Shown here piece after piece: positions 1 through 6,959 of a DNA stretch of 8,349 bases. Source of the DNA: Bacteroidales bacterium (lineage in GTDB: Bacteria; Bacteroidota; Bacteroidia; Bacteroidales; VadinHA17). Within the stretch, counting starts at the first letter, position 1; every line of letters begins with the position of its first letter. Both the position numbers and the translations under genes were made by a program. The DNA lies in contig JAFGXK010000181.1 of the NCBI GenBank assembly GCA_016936695.1, positions 1-8,349 of the forward strand. Reading direction: 5' to 3'. The notes under the pieces are model-generated. The model did no database searches and had not been told where the DNA came from. It saw nothing but the letters and a program-made list of their open reading frames with translations.

Positions 1-2436
1 ACTGAAGTTCTCCAAAGCTCCGTTAAGGGCGCCAAGGTTCTGCCGGACCTCCAGTTCAACACCGAGAACCTGGCCGTCGCCGACATTCCTCGGCTGAAAG
101 GTGCCTGTCTGGGTGGCGTACTGAACCACCTCTATCGGTTTGTTGAAGTATTTATAGAATCCACTGAGCGATAACATCTGGCCGTCTCTCCGGTATAGCT
201 CCCACCTGAGATCGATATTATGTATATCTGAGCTCTCCAGGTCGCCGTTCCAGTACTCCCTGCCGGCATTATCATCAGCATCACGGAACATGCCGCCCAC
301 GAATGTCCTTCCGCTAATAGGATCGGCAATCTCGGCAAACGACAATTCCTTGAATGAAGGCCGTGCAATTGTGCGGGCATACGAAGCCCTCAGGTTCTGA
401 TAAGCATTGAGTTTATAAATAAGGTTGACAGAGGGAAAGAATCCGATATCGTCGAGTACCTTGTCGTTATTCAGAACTATGGAGCCAAGCTGATTCTGCC
501 CGGTGTATCTCTGGGTGAATTTTTCAACCCTCACGCCGGCTATTACTCTCAACCCCCTGAACAGGGTCAGTTCAGCCGAAACATAACCTGCACCGTTGTT
601 TGAACTGGCCGAGAACTGGTTTGGATTCGACGGCAGGAATCCGGCTTCATAGGTTGTTCCGCTGCCATAGTCGGTCCCATTAAGCGGCCACAGGTTTTCA
701 GGCCTGAACAACTCATCGGGATCGCCTGTCAGTGGTACATTCCTGACATTAAGCATGAATTTCCTTATCATAAAGTCACGTTCCTTGTATGTGTACGCCC
801 CTCCGAAACTGAGTCTTGCTGCTGCGCCATTGAATCTGAATTCCTTCGTTGCATGCACCACTCCGGCGAGATTGTTCTCTGAAAGCGACCTCCATATCCT
901 TTCCGGGAAACCTGATTCGGTATTGATAAGGTAATTATCCGTGCTTCCTTCAACATAACGTACGAAACGTGCATCAGGATCCTCAATTTTTGAGAATGTG
1001 GGTGAGAGCTTCCAGACTAGTTCCCATTTGCCATTTCTGAATGAGTGTTTCCCGTCGAGCAGAATGTTTGTCAGGGAACGCTGGCTATACTCCAGGTTGT
1101 GCTGGTAACCCGCGAAAATGCTTCCCTGATCGGATCCCTCATAGTCAAAAACCCCAGCTTTCGATTCTCCGTTCTGCAGGTGAATGATGTTAAGACGGTA
1201 TTTTGAGTTGGTTGTTTTCACTGCAAATCCGGCCAGCCCGCTGAGCAGCACGCTGCTGACACCAAAATTACCTTTCTGGAATTCTCTCACTTCCAGATCA
1301 TTTACGTCAGGATCGCTTGCCAGTCCGTAACGGCCGTATTCTGCATCCTTATAAAACTCAGTGTTGTTCTTGTACGAAAAGCCGACGTTGTATCCGAGTG
1401 TAACCTTTTTTAAAGGTATCTGGTTGCCGAACGTCGCCCCTGCATTGTAATCAATGAAACTTCGCTGTTTTATGGCTGCCATGTCGGGATTGAAGCTGTT
1501 AAGGACATCTCGGTACCGTTCTGCCTGCTCTCCTTGAGGATTGCCTATCACGGAAGCGAAGAAGGGAAGATTGTCGGTTGCAGGAATAGCCCTTGTGCCG
1601 TCATCGAATCCCAGGAAATCGGTCTTGCTGCCTTTGTAGGTCAGATAGTCGTTCTTGAAGTGATAATCAGGATTATAACTTGTACCTATGAAAAGATTCG
1701 CCTTTTTCTCATCCGGGAAATCCCTGAGCGCAATATCAATTATACCGCCTGTGAAATCGGCCGGCAGCTCAGCGCTGAACGATTTGTGGACGATGATATT
1801 GTCGATAAGGTTAGTGGGGAAGATATCCATCTGCATGGTGTTCCGGTCGGGGTCGAGCCCCGGAATGTCAACACCATTAAGGATTGTTTTCGTGTAACGA
1901 TCGCCAAGCCCTCTTACAAATACATACCTGCCTCCTTCTACTGATACACCCGGAACCCGTTTCATGGAGGCCGCAGCATCTGAGTCACCCATCTTCCTGA
2001 AGTTGGCCGAAGAGATGCCGTCAACAAGGTTGGGTGATTCCATTTTTATCGACATCACTGCACTTTCGGTGTTTCTTTTCATTTCGGCACTTACAGTTAC
2101 CTCCGAGAGTCCGAAGGTTGCTGATTTTAGCATAAGGTTGTCAAGGAGTGTGACATTGCCAGCCGTTACCTTAACATCGCTTAAGGTGAAGGTTTCGTAC
2201 GAAACAAACGAAAATCTGAGATTATAAACTCCGGGGTCAATGGAAAGATTGAATTTCCCATCCAGATCAGTCAGCATGCCTTTGGTGGTTCCTTCAGCTA
2301 TAACAGTTACTCCGATAAGAGGTTCTCCTGTAGATTCGTCTGAAACTGAGCCTCGTATGATTCCGTTCTGACTATAGGTTTCATTGAAGAAAAACATCAG
2401 AACAGCAAACAGAATTATAAATTTTTTAAGACGCAT
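1..2436 (-). CDS. TonB-dependent outer-membrane receptor with N-terminal carboxypeptidase-regulatory-like domain (C-terminus beyond window)
   Basis: The frame is open from ATG at 2436 to the left edge: 812 codons, no stop, so the last barrel strands are missing. Residues 1-22 form a signal peptide (basic MRLKK, hydrophobic core, likely cut before Q23). Residues about 26-105 look like the CarboxypepD_reg-like beta-sandwich (GSVSDESTGEPLIGVTV, then a DGKF turn). Residues about 125-235 are the plug, with VPGVSVEGGRYVFVRGLGDR, LNGVDIPGLDPDRN and the closing DFTGG. The rest is beta-barrel, including YARTIARPSFKEL. The family imports ligands across the outer membrane using TonB/ExbBD energy. The RGLGDRY / PGLDPDRN plug signature marks a subfamily that is not the classic SusC glycan type; the substrate is unknown. 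It follows the lipoprotein gene by 69 bases, with a terminator-like hairpin between them and no separate TAnnTTTG promoter seen. The start is preceded by AT-rich sequence without a Shine-Dalgarno, normal for this phylum. Family assignment is secure; substrate is not. Confidence 0.95.
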   Translation of the reverse strand, partial: MRLKKFIILFAVLMFFFNETYSQNGIIRGSVSDESTGEPLIGVTVIAEGTTKGMLTDLDGKFNLSIDPGVYNLRFSFVSYETFTLSDVKVTAGNVTLLDNLMLKSATFGLSEVTVSAEMKRNTESAVMSIKMESPNLVDGISSANFRKMGDSDAAASMKRVPGVSVEGGRYVFVRGLGDRYTKTILNGVDIPGLDPDRNTMQMDIFPTNLIDNIIVHKSFSAELPADFTGGIIDIALRDFPDEKKANLFIGTSYNPDYHFKNDYLTYKGSKTDFLGFDDGTRAIPATDNLPFFASVIGNPQGEQAERYRDVLNSFNPDMAAIKQRSFIDYNAGATFGNQIPLKKVTLGYNVGFSYKNNTEFYKDAEYGRYGLASDPDVNDLEVREFQKGNFGVSSVLLSGLAGFAVKTTNSKYRLNIIHLQNGESKAGVFDYEGSDQGSIFAGYQHNLEYSQRSLTNILLDGKHSFRNGKWELVWKLSPTFSKIEDPDARFVRYVEGSTDNYLINTESGFPERIWRSLSENNLAGVVHATKEFRFNGAAARLSFGGAYTYKERDFMIRKFMLNVRNVPLTGDPDELFRPENLWPLNGTDYGSGTTYEAGFLPSNPNQFSASSNNGAGYVSAELTLFRGLRVIAGVRVEKFTQRYTGQNQLGSIVLNNDKVLDDIGFFPSVNLIYKLNAYQNLRASYARTIARPSFKELSFAEIADPISGRTFVGGMFRDADDNAGREYWNGDLESSDIHNIDLRWELYRRDGQMLSLSGFYKYFNKPIEVVQYATQTGTFQPRNVGDGQVLGVELEVRQNLGALNGALENFS

Positions 2437-2462
2437 AATTGATTGGTTATTGATAATTATAA

Positions 2463-2490
2463 AATCCGCAGGCTGTTACGCCTGCGGATT
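2463..2490 (-). terminator. Intrinsic terminator-like hairpin between lipoprotein and receptor genes
   Basis: A perfect 11-bp inverted repeat (2463-2473 AATCCGCAGGC with 2480-2490) encloses a 6-base loop. Read on the minus strand, the stem is followed by TTTT within the run GGATTTTATAATTATC, so the U-rich side faces the receptor gene. It starts about 15 bases after the lipoprotein stop codon and ends about 27 bases before the receptor start. It would end or partly attenuate transcription leaving the lipoprotein gene. The U-tract is short and interrupted, so partial read-through is plausible. Confidence 0.75.
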
Positions 2491-2505
2491 ATGCATGATT
2501 TTATT

Positions 2506-3930
2506 TTAAAAGTTGTTAAGTGAGCCGGAAACTGCAGTCCACGACCAGCCCAGGAATACATCCGGGTTCGCACCCTTTGTATTTGCTCCTGTTGCTACGG
2601 CTGTCGCGAAAGCATCGCTTCCACCCTTGAAAAAATCGGTAAGATTTGAACCCGCCGGAATGGTTGCCTGCAGATTTGAGAATGTACACTCATAAACCGT
2701 CGGGAGTTCATCAAAATCCTGTTCTGCCTTAAGTCCGAAGAAATAAATACCGTCCATATCGACGTTTGAGTTCGGATCCAGGTCGGCAAGACCTTGTGCA
2801 TCAAAGGCATAGCATGATCCGTTTTTCAGGATATGTTTTGCGACCATCGTACCTTCCGGACCGTCAAGCTCGAAGCACTCGTCACCGGGATTTATGACTA
2901 TGAAGTTGTCGAGTGTTCCTCCCCACGACTGGTCGGTGTCGATTGCATCGTCGCCGGTATTCCAGACAACCGCATTCTTTACATTTACAGTTCCGCCAAA
3001 CCACTCGATGCCATCATCCTGGTTGGAGACAATTTCAACGTGTTCAATTACAGTACCGGAACCAACTCCGCCAAGCGTCAGTCCGTTTATCTCGTTTCCC
3101 TCTCCGATGTTTGCCCCGCCGTGACGAATGGAAACATACCTCAGAATACCTGAATTGTCAGCCGGATCTGTTCCTCCGTAAAGACCGTTAAGATCGGAAG
3201 CAGGGATACCCTCAATCTGCATTGCTTCGGCTTCGGCTGAGATCGGAGCCCTTCCAAGGATCAGGAGTCCGCCCCACAATCCGTTCAAAGTGGGAGCAAG
3301 ATTGGGACTTGCAATCTCACCGGGAATTATGTTATCGGAAACGGATGTAAATATTATAGGTGAATCTGCCGTGCCTTCAGCCATGATTTTTCCTCCGCGG
3401 GCAATCATAAGCGCGGTAGCGTTTGACTCTGAGCCTTCACGTCCCTTGACAATAACTCCTGGCTGAATTGTAAGTGTGACTCCCGATACTACTGTTATGC
3501 GGCCTTCGAGAATATATATGTTGCCTGTATTCCATGTGGTATTTGCAGTAACGTTCTGTGTAACTGAGATAACAGGAACACTTTCTATTGTAAGTACCGC
3601 AGTTGCGGTTACAATCTGGCTGTCGTTATCAGTAAGTGTCAGGATCACCGATCCGGCTCCGATATCCTTTCCGGCAGTGAATGTTACTACAATTGTTCCG
3701 GACTCTGATCCCTCGCTGCCATCGTTCTTAATTACAGCCTCACCACCGGTCGCACTGACGGAGGCTGATTTGAATCCTGCCATGGCATTAAAGCTGAAAC
3801 TAAGCTCGACCGTTTCAGTTATTTCAACGGAAGTGCTCTGTGGGGCGGTTATTACAGGCGGATCATTCTCCTTCTTGCAGCCTGTGAAGATGATTGTCAA
3901 TAATGCAATAATTGTTAAATACTTTTTCAT
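2506..3930 (-). CDS. Predicted surface lipoprotein: Ig/cadherin-like N-terminal part plus right-handed parallel beta-helix
   Basis: This 474-residue protein begins with a type II signal peptide: MKK, hydrophobic 4-16, lipobox FTGC with lipidated C18. The sequence after it, CKKEND, resembles the lysine/acid-rich lipoprotein export signal that sends lipoproteins to the cell surface in Bacteroidota, so surface exposure is likely. Residues about 25-115 are beta-rich and Ig/cadherin-like, ending in a LTLTDNDSQ segment. From about 125 to 420 there is a repetitive pattern typical of right-handed beta-helices: VTLTIQPGVIVKG, ALMIARGGKIMAEGTADSPI, NGLWGGLLILGRAPI, GILRYVSIRHGG, IEHVEIVSNQDDGIEWFGG. 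Acidic loops recur (DDGIEWFGG 305-313, GDDAIDTDQ 326-334, DLDPNSNVDMDG 383-394) and might bind metal or a ligand. It is the first gene of a likely two-gene operon with the receptor, so it may capture or process the receptor's substrate; that role is inferred. No catalytic site can be recognised. ATG at 3930 is chosen because it places the lipobox correctly. Confidence 0.9.
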   Translation of the reverse strand: MKKYLTIIALLTIIFTGCKKENDPPVITAPQSTSVEITETVELSFSFNAMAGFKSASVSATGGEAVIKNDGSEGSESGTIVVTFTAGKDIGAGSVILTLTDNDSQIVTATAVLTIESVPVISVTQNVTANTTWNTGNIYILEGRITVVSGVTLTIQPGVIVKGREGSESNATALMIARGGKIMAEGTADSPIIFTSVSDNIIPGEIASPNLAPTLNGLWGGLLILGRAPISAEAEAMQIEGIPASDLNGLYGGTDPADNSGILRYVSIRHGGANIGEGNEINGLTLGGVGSGTVIEHVEIVSNQDDGIEWFGGTVNVKNAVVWNTGDDAIDTDQSWGGTLDNFIVINPGDECFELDGPEGTMVAKHILKNGSCYAFDAQGLADLDPNSNVDMDGIYFFGLKAEQDFDELPTVYECTFSNLQATIPAGSNLTDFFKGGSDAFATAVATGANTKGANPDVFLGWSWTAVSGSLNNF

Positions 3931-3978
3931 GTTTCATGTTTATTGGTTCTACAATTTTTTTCTCTTTACATTCTGCGG

Positions 3979-3986
3979 CAAAAGTA
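3979..3986 (-). promoter_or_regulatory. Bacteroidota-type -7 promoter element for the lipoprotein gene
   Basis: On the minus strand the sequence is TACTTTTG, an exact match to the TAnnTTTG element used by the Bacteroidota primary sigma factor. It lies 48 bases upstream of the lipoprotein ATG, implying a leader of roughly 40 bases. No TTTG -33 box is found 19-21 bases further upstream. That position holds the phased repeats beginning at 4008, so the promoter probably depends on an activator. Confidence 0.65.
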
Positions 3987-4007
3987 TGGCCGGGATAATT
4001 CAGGACG

Positions 4008-4047
4008 GTTAAGGAATGATTAAGGTTTTGTTACAAATGAATCAGGG
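4008..4047 (-). promoter_or_regulatory. Four 7-mers with exact 11-base spacing: candidate PhoB-type activator site
   Basis: Read on the plus strand, GTTAAGG (4008-4014), ATTAAGG (4019-4025), GTTACAA (4030-4036) and ATCAGGG (4041-4047) are spaced exactly 11 bases apart. The first two are nearly identical and the last two degenerate; a fifth, weaker copy AATTCAG sits at 3997. Seven-base direct repeats separated by four bases are the geometry of OmpR/PhoB-family sites, notably Pho boxes. The promoter-proximal unit lies 21 bases upstream of the -7 element, where a -33 box would be, which fits activation by contact with RNA polymerase. The regulator is inferred and no regulator gene is in the window. 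Confidence 0.45.
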
Positions 4048-4148
4048 ACAATTGCCTTCCGGCGTTCCTAAATACTTATTTTATTATTGATAATGAATAG
4101 ATTGAAGAAGTCTCCCTAGAAATTCCAAAAAATATCAGAATTCAAAAA

Positions 4149-4277
4149 CAGGTCGCCCTTGGCAAGGCTCAATGTAATTTATTGGACCTCCACCCTGGTT
4201 CAACCGGAGGTAGGGCGTACCCCTTGCCTAGTTAGCGCCGTATGGGGCGCCATGATTTAGGGCGAGGCAGCGCCCTG
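4149..4277. other. GC-rich intergenic hairpin cluster of unknown nature
   Basis: About 130 bases, clearly richer in GC than the AT-rich flanks, contain several inverted repeats. These are ACCTCC 4186-4191 with GGAGGT 4206-4211, GGCAAGG 4161-4167 with CCTTGCC 4222-4228, GCGCC 4235-4239 with GGCGC 4246-4250, and AGGGCG 4259-4264 with CGCCCT 4271-4276. GGTCGCCCT (4151-4159) can also pair with AGGGCGTACC (4212-4221) with one bulged base, and this pairing crosses the GGCAAGG/CCTTGCC stem. The outer ends are an imperfect 8-base inverted repeat (CAGGTCGC at 4149-4156, GCGCCCTG at 4270-4277). No coding frame is supported. It could be a structured leader or small RNA, or a degenerate miniature repeat element. 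Confidence 0.4.
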
Positions 4278-4383
4278 CTTGGATATCGCAGTTGATAATT
4301 ATTGGTGTATGGTTAAATTCATAGGCAGACAGCAGCCTCCATGAATATGATTTTCATAACTTGCGTTTTATTTCCAATTTATT

Positions 4384-5073
4384 ATGACAAGGAGATTATT
4401 AATCACAGCAATTTTGCAGGTTCTGTTTGTTGGGATACTTAACTCACAGACTATCATTAATCCCAACTATTCTCTCAAAAGCCATGAGACTCTCAGGATA
4501 ATAAAAATTGAACTGAAGCCTGAAGCGGCAATCTTCTATATGAGTATTGAAAACAGGATAGAGAACGGTACTTTCTGCGCCGACAGGAATATTAGCCTGA
4601 TCTATCCCGACGGGAAGAAAAGTAAACTGATTTCTGCTTCCGATATACCTGTATGTCCCGATTCACATGTGTTCAAATCGCCAGGGGAGAAGCTCGATTT
4701 CGTGCTTACTTTCCCGCCGGTTGGCAAGGGGATCGAATGGGTAGACCTGGTCGAGGAATGCAATGAGAACTGTTTTTCATTCTACGGAATTGCCCTTGAG
4801 ACTGATCTGAATGAGAGGATCGACAACGCATTCAGGCTTGCTGAGAACGATGAGACCTCCAGGGCCCTGGCCAGCTTCATAGCTCTTGCAGACGAGCTGA
4901 GCACTGGAAATCATGGCATTCTGGGATTACTTTATATCAATATCATAAAGTTGTCAGCATTATCGGGCGACCATAAAAAAGCCGGTGAGTGGTACCGGAA
5001 ATTCAAATCCTCCGATGCCCCGAGAGTGGAGGAATATCTGAAGCATCTTAACGATCAGGGGATTAATTATTAA
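4384..5073 (+). CDS. Secreted protein of unknown function with four cysteines and a helical, TPR-like C-terminal part
   Basis: This 229-residue protein has a signal peptide at residues 1-21 (MTRRLL, hydrophobic core, ILNSQ, likely cut just before or after Q22) and no lipobox, so it is probably periplasmic or exported. Residues about 25-140 look like a beta-rich domain with C65 (GTFCADRNI), C91 (IPVCPDS) and C126/C130 (EECNENCFSFYG); the four cysteines could form two disulfides. Residues about 142-225 are helix-rich and TPR-like (ERIDNAFRLAENDE, then a pair around NIIKLSALSGDHKKAGEWYRKF). The layout recalls uncharacterised Bacteroidota proteins, but no function is known to me. The gene stands alone on the plus strand, divergent from the lipoprotein and convergent with the porin. 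No Shine-Dalgarno and no convincing TAnnTTTG promoter were found; the nearest, around 4358, has two mismatches. The start is chosen because the signal peptide begins immediately. Confidence 0.85.
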   Translation: MTRRLLITAILQVLFVGILNSQTIINPNYSLKSHETLRIIKIELKPEAAIFYMSIENRIENGTFCADRNISLIYPDGKKSKLISASDIPVCPDSHVFKSPGEKLDFVLTFPPVGKGIEWVDLVEECNENCFSFYGIALETDLNERIDNAFRLAENDETSRALASFIALADELSTGNHGILGLLYINIIKLSALSGDHKKAGEWYRKFKSSDAPRVEEYLKHLNDQGINY

Positions 5074-5133
5074 GACCGGAGACGGAAGGAAAAAGAAGGG
5101 GTGAATGGGAGAGAGCGGGAGAAGGGGAGAGAA

Positions 5134-5166
5134 GGCGCAGGCGCTCTGCGCCCTGTGCCCTGTGCA
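5134..5166. repeat. Hairpin followed by heptanucleotide tandem repeats
   Basis: GGCGCAG (5134-5140) and CTGCGCC (5146-5152) form a perfect 7-bp stem with a 5-base loop. The right arm is also the first of three tandem heptamers: CTGCGCC (5146-5152), CTGTGCC (5153-5159) and CTGTGCA (5160-5166). It lies between the convergent genes, just before the shared terminator. No coding role is visible; it may be a dispersed intergenic repeat of this genome. Confidence 0.55.
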
Positions 5167-5171
5167 AAAAA

Positions 5172-5194
5172 AAGGTGCCCTCTTCGGGCACCTT
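5172..5194. terminator. Bidirectional intrinsic terminator between convergent genes
   Basis: AAGGTGCCC (5172-5180) and GGGCACCTT (5186-5194) form a perfect 9-bp stem with a TCTTC loop. On the minus strand the stem runs into eight T (complement of 5166-5173), a strong terminator about 27 bases after the porin stop codon. On the plus strand it is followed by the pyrimidine/T-rich CTTATATACTTCTTATAATT, so it can also end transcription of the 229-residue protein's gene. Confidence 0.9.
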
Positions 5195-5220
5195 CTTATA
5201 TACTTCTTATAATTCTAATT

Positions 5221-6843
5221 TCAGAAGCTCAGATCAAGGCCGACACCGAATACAAGTGTACTTTTCTTGTATGTCTCGGTCGGCATCAGGTTCATTCCTC
5301 CGAGGTAATGGTTAATCTTGACGCTGTCGTCCATGTACTTGGTGTATGATACACCGAGATTGAGCTTCACATTGTCGCTGAAAGCAAAAGCGCCGCCGGC
5401 TCCAACGGTATGTGTTGAAAGTCCGTAGGTGAGGTCGCTCTGATAAAGACTGTTGACTCCCTGATTGGCAAAAGAGTAACCTGCACTTGCTGCAAGTCTT
5501 TCAGTTACATTGATCTCGGCACCTGCCTGTATCGACAAACCGTTGTTTGCTATGATGTCCTCGTTTTTGATAGGAGTCAGGTAGTCTGTCGAATTTTCAG
5601 GGGTCATATCGATATAATGACCGTAGTCCGCAGATTTGTCAAAGTAGTAGTTTGCTCCGGCGTTCAAACTGAAAAGAGGGAATCTGATCTCGGCTCCGAC
5701 AGCCAGCATGGCAGGCATGTCGTTCCTGATTTTGGCGCCGTTTGGGAACCTGGTGATCGGTTTGGTTGGATCTTCGTCCAGATAACCGGTGGTCAGGTCC
5801 TTGGTTGTTTTGTTGGTAAGTTCAAGCTTGGTGGCCATTTCATACTTCACAGCAATGTTGAAGTTCTCGCTGGGTGAGATATTAACGCTGAAGAATGGAG
5901 CAATTCCTGAGCCTGTCTGCTCAACTTCAGCTTCCTGATCTTCAAGGAGAGTTGCTTTATTGCCGTAAACCCTTGCTGCTCCGAAGAAAGTGGCCTGACT
6001 CTGCGCAATTGTGAGGGCGGCTGCGTTGGGAACCCCAAGGCTGGTCAGACCACCAACGATAGCGTTCCTGGTTGCTTCGTCGATGACCTCTGCCTGTACC
6101 AGCTGATCTGCAGTAAATCCTCCAAGATTGTTGGTTATAAGCTGATTAAGATTGGAGCCTCCATCCTGGGCCGTGACTGCAATCTCGCCGATGACATCTG
6201 CTGCATCAAGCCATCCGCCAACTGTATTCACCTGGGCATCCCTCAGGTAACCTTCATAGGTGTTCTTTGCGGTAACATATCTTGCACCAGCTGCAACCGA
6301 CAACCAGTCGTTTACCTTATATGATACTGCTCCCTGAAATCCGAGGAAGGTTGAGGTCCCTTCGAAATCAATGTCCATCCTGTATCCTGTTACCCCATAG
6401 GGTGAACTGGCAAGTGAAGGAACCAGGTCCGACTGACTCATTTCAAATGAAGGAAGACCATCGTTATAGGTCGCTCCTCCACCGCCTCCGATTGGAAGGA
6501 ATCCTACCGAGAAGGCAATCTTGTCCATCTTGAACGCTGCATAAATTGACGGGAAAAAAGGAGCTGTGACGCTTCCTTCATAAGTGCCTGAATTCAGGTA
6601 AGGGTAAGTGCTTTCTATTGTTCTTTTCTGAAATATTGTCTGATTGTTGAGGGAAAAATGGAATCCGTTATCCATCATCATTAATCCTGCCGGATTGTAG
6701 TATACTGCATCTGCATTTATGGATGCATTCCTCGAGGGCATCCTGACCCAGGTTGCGCTCTGATTGGTATTGGTGACCAGTCCGCCGGCAAACAGAGTTC
6801 CGGAGACTAACGCTGCTGATACAAAAGTCAATAGTCTTCTCAT
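5221..6843 (-). CDS. FadL/OmpP1/TodX-family outer-membrane transport protein
   Basis: This 540-residue protein has a signal peptide (1-19 or 20, MRRLL then a hydrophobic stretch ending LFAGG). The FadL-family signature follows at 42-57, INADAVYYNPAGLMMMD, where the NPAG sequence belongs to the N-terminal hatch region. The rest alternates amphipathic beta-strands and ends in phenylalanine (LDLSF), as outer-membrane barrels do for BamA recognition. Family members let hydrophobic molecules such as long-chain fatty acids or aromatics diffuse across the outer membrane; the actual substrate is unknown. E. coli FadL is about 446 residues. The extra length here is partly a segment at about 206-308 that looks helical and lacks barrel strands, probably an extracellular loop. 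A run of five glycines lies at 119-123. The gene has its own promoter (6960-6990) and terminator (5172-5194), so it is monocistronic. The upstream receptor gene is on the same strand but 248 bases away. Confidence 0.93.
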   Translation of the reverse strand: MRRLLTFVSAALVSGTLFAGGLVTNTNQSATWVRMPSRNASINADAVYYNPAGLMMMDNGFHFSLNNQTIFQKRTIESTYPYLNSGTYEGSVTAPFFPSIYAAFKMDKIAFSVGFLPIGGGGGATYNDGLPSFEMSQSDLVPSLASSPYGVTGYRMDIDFEGTSTFLGFQGAVSYKVNDWLSVAAGARYVTAKNTYEGYLRDAQVNTVGGWLDAADVIGEIAVTAQDGGSNLNQLITNNLGGFTADQLVQAEVIDEATRNAIVGGLTSLGVPNAAALTIAQSQATFFGAARVYGNKATLLEDQEAEVEQTGSGIAPFFSVNISPSENFNIAVKYEMATKLELTNKTTKDLTTGYLDEDPTKPITRFPNGAKIRNDMPAMLAVGAEIRFPLFSLNAGANYYFDKSADYGHYIDMTPENSTDYLTPIKNEDIIANNGLSIQAGAEINVTERLAASAGYSFANQGVNSLYQSDLTYGLSTHTVGAGGAFAFSDNVKLNLGVSYTKYMDDSVKINHYLGGMNLMPTETYKKSTLVFGVGLDLSF

Positions 6844-6867
6844 AGGGTAAATTTTAGGTTAAAACTT

Positions 6868-6909
6868 GGGAATTGCCCGCTCCTTTAAGCAAGCCTGGCT
6901 GATATTCCC
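6868..6909 (-). other. Possible stem-loop in the porin mRNA leader
   Basis: Within the predicted leader of about 110 bases, GGGAAT and ATTCCC (6868-6873, 6904-6909) can pair around an inner stem. On the minus strand the inner stem is GCTTGCT with AGCGGGC, including two G-U pairs and a TAAAGG loop. It may affect mRNA stability; the structure is read by eye only. Confidence 0.25.
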
Positions 6910-6959
6910 TTTTTCTTCGTTAATATTTAATTCGAACGGTTCAAAGAACAAATGAAGCG

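Noticed and set aside
3863..3937. A 24-codon minus-strand reading frame (MKHEKVFNNY...) starting 7 bases before the lipoprotein ATG, as a possible leader peptide.
   Set aside because: It overlaps the lipoprotein signal sequence almost entirely, has no ribosome binding site and arises from the duplicated CATGTTT; chance is the simpler explanation.
3476..4012. A 178-codon plus-strand frame opposite the lipoprotein gene.
   Set aside because: It is the antisense shadow of a well-supported lipoprotein with signal peptide and repeat pattern, and it runs through that gene's promoter.
4186..4211. GGTTCAACC inside a stem, looking like a tRNA T-arm.
   Set aside because: No acceptor stem, anticodon arm or CCA-compatible end could be fitted around it.
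2450..4302. TTGATAAT occurs at 2450, 4087 and 4292 (two copies extend to TTGATAATTAT), recalling Fur-like hexamers.
   Set aside because: The copies lie in AT-rich intergenic DNA, the symmetry to a Fur box is poor (about 12 of 19 positions at best), and positions relative to the promoters are not consistent.
5101..5349. An 82-codon plus-strand frame running through the terminator into the porin gene.
   Set aside because: It crosses a strong terminator and lies antisense to a clear porin coding region; composition is dominated by the polypurine tract.
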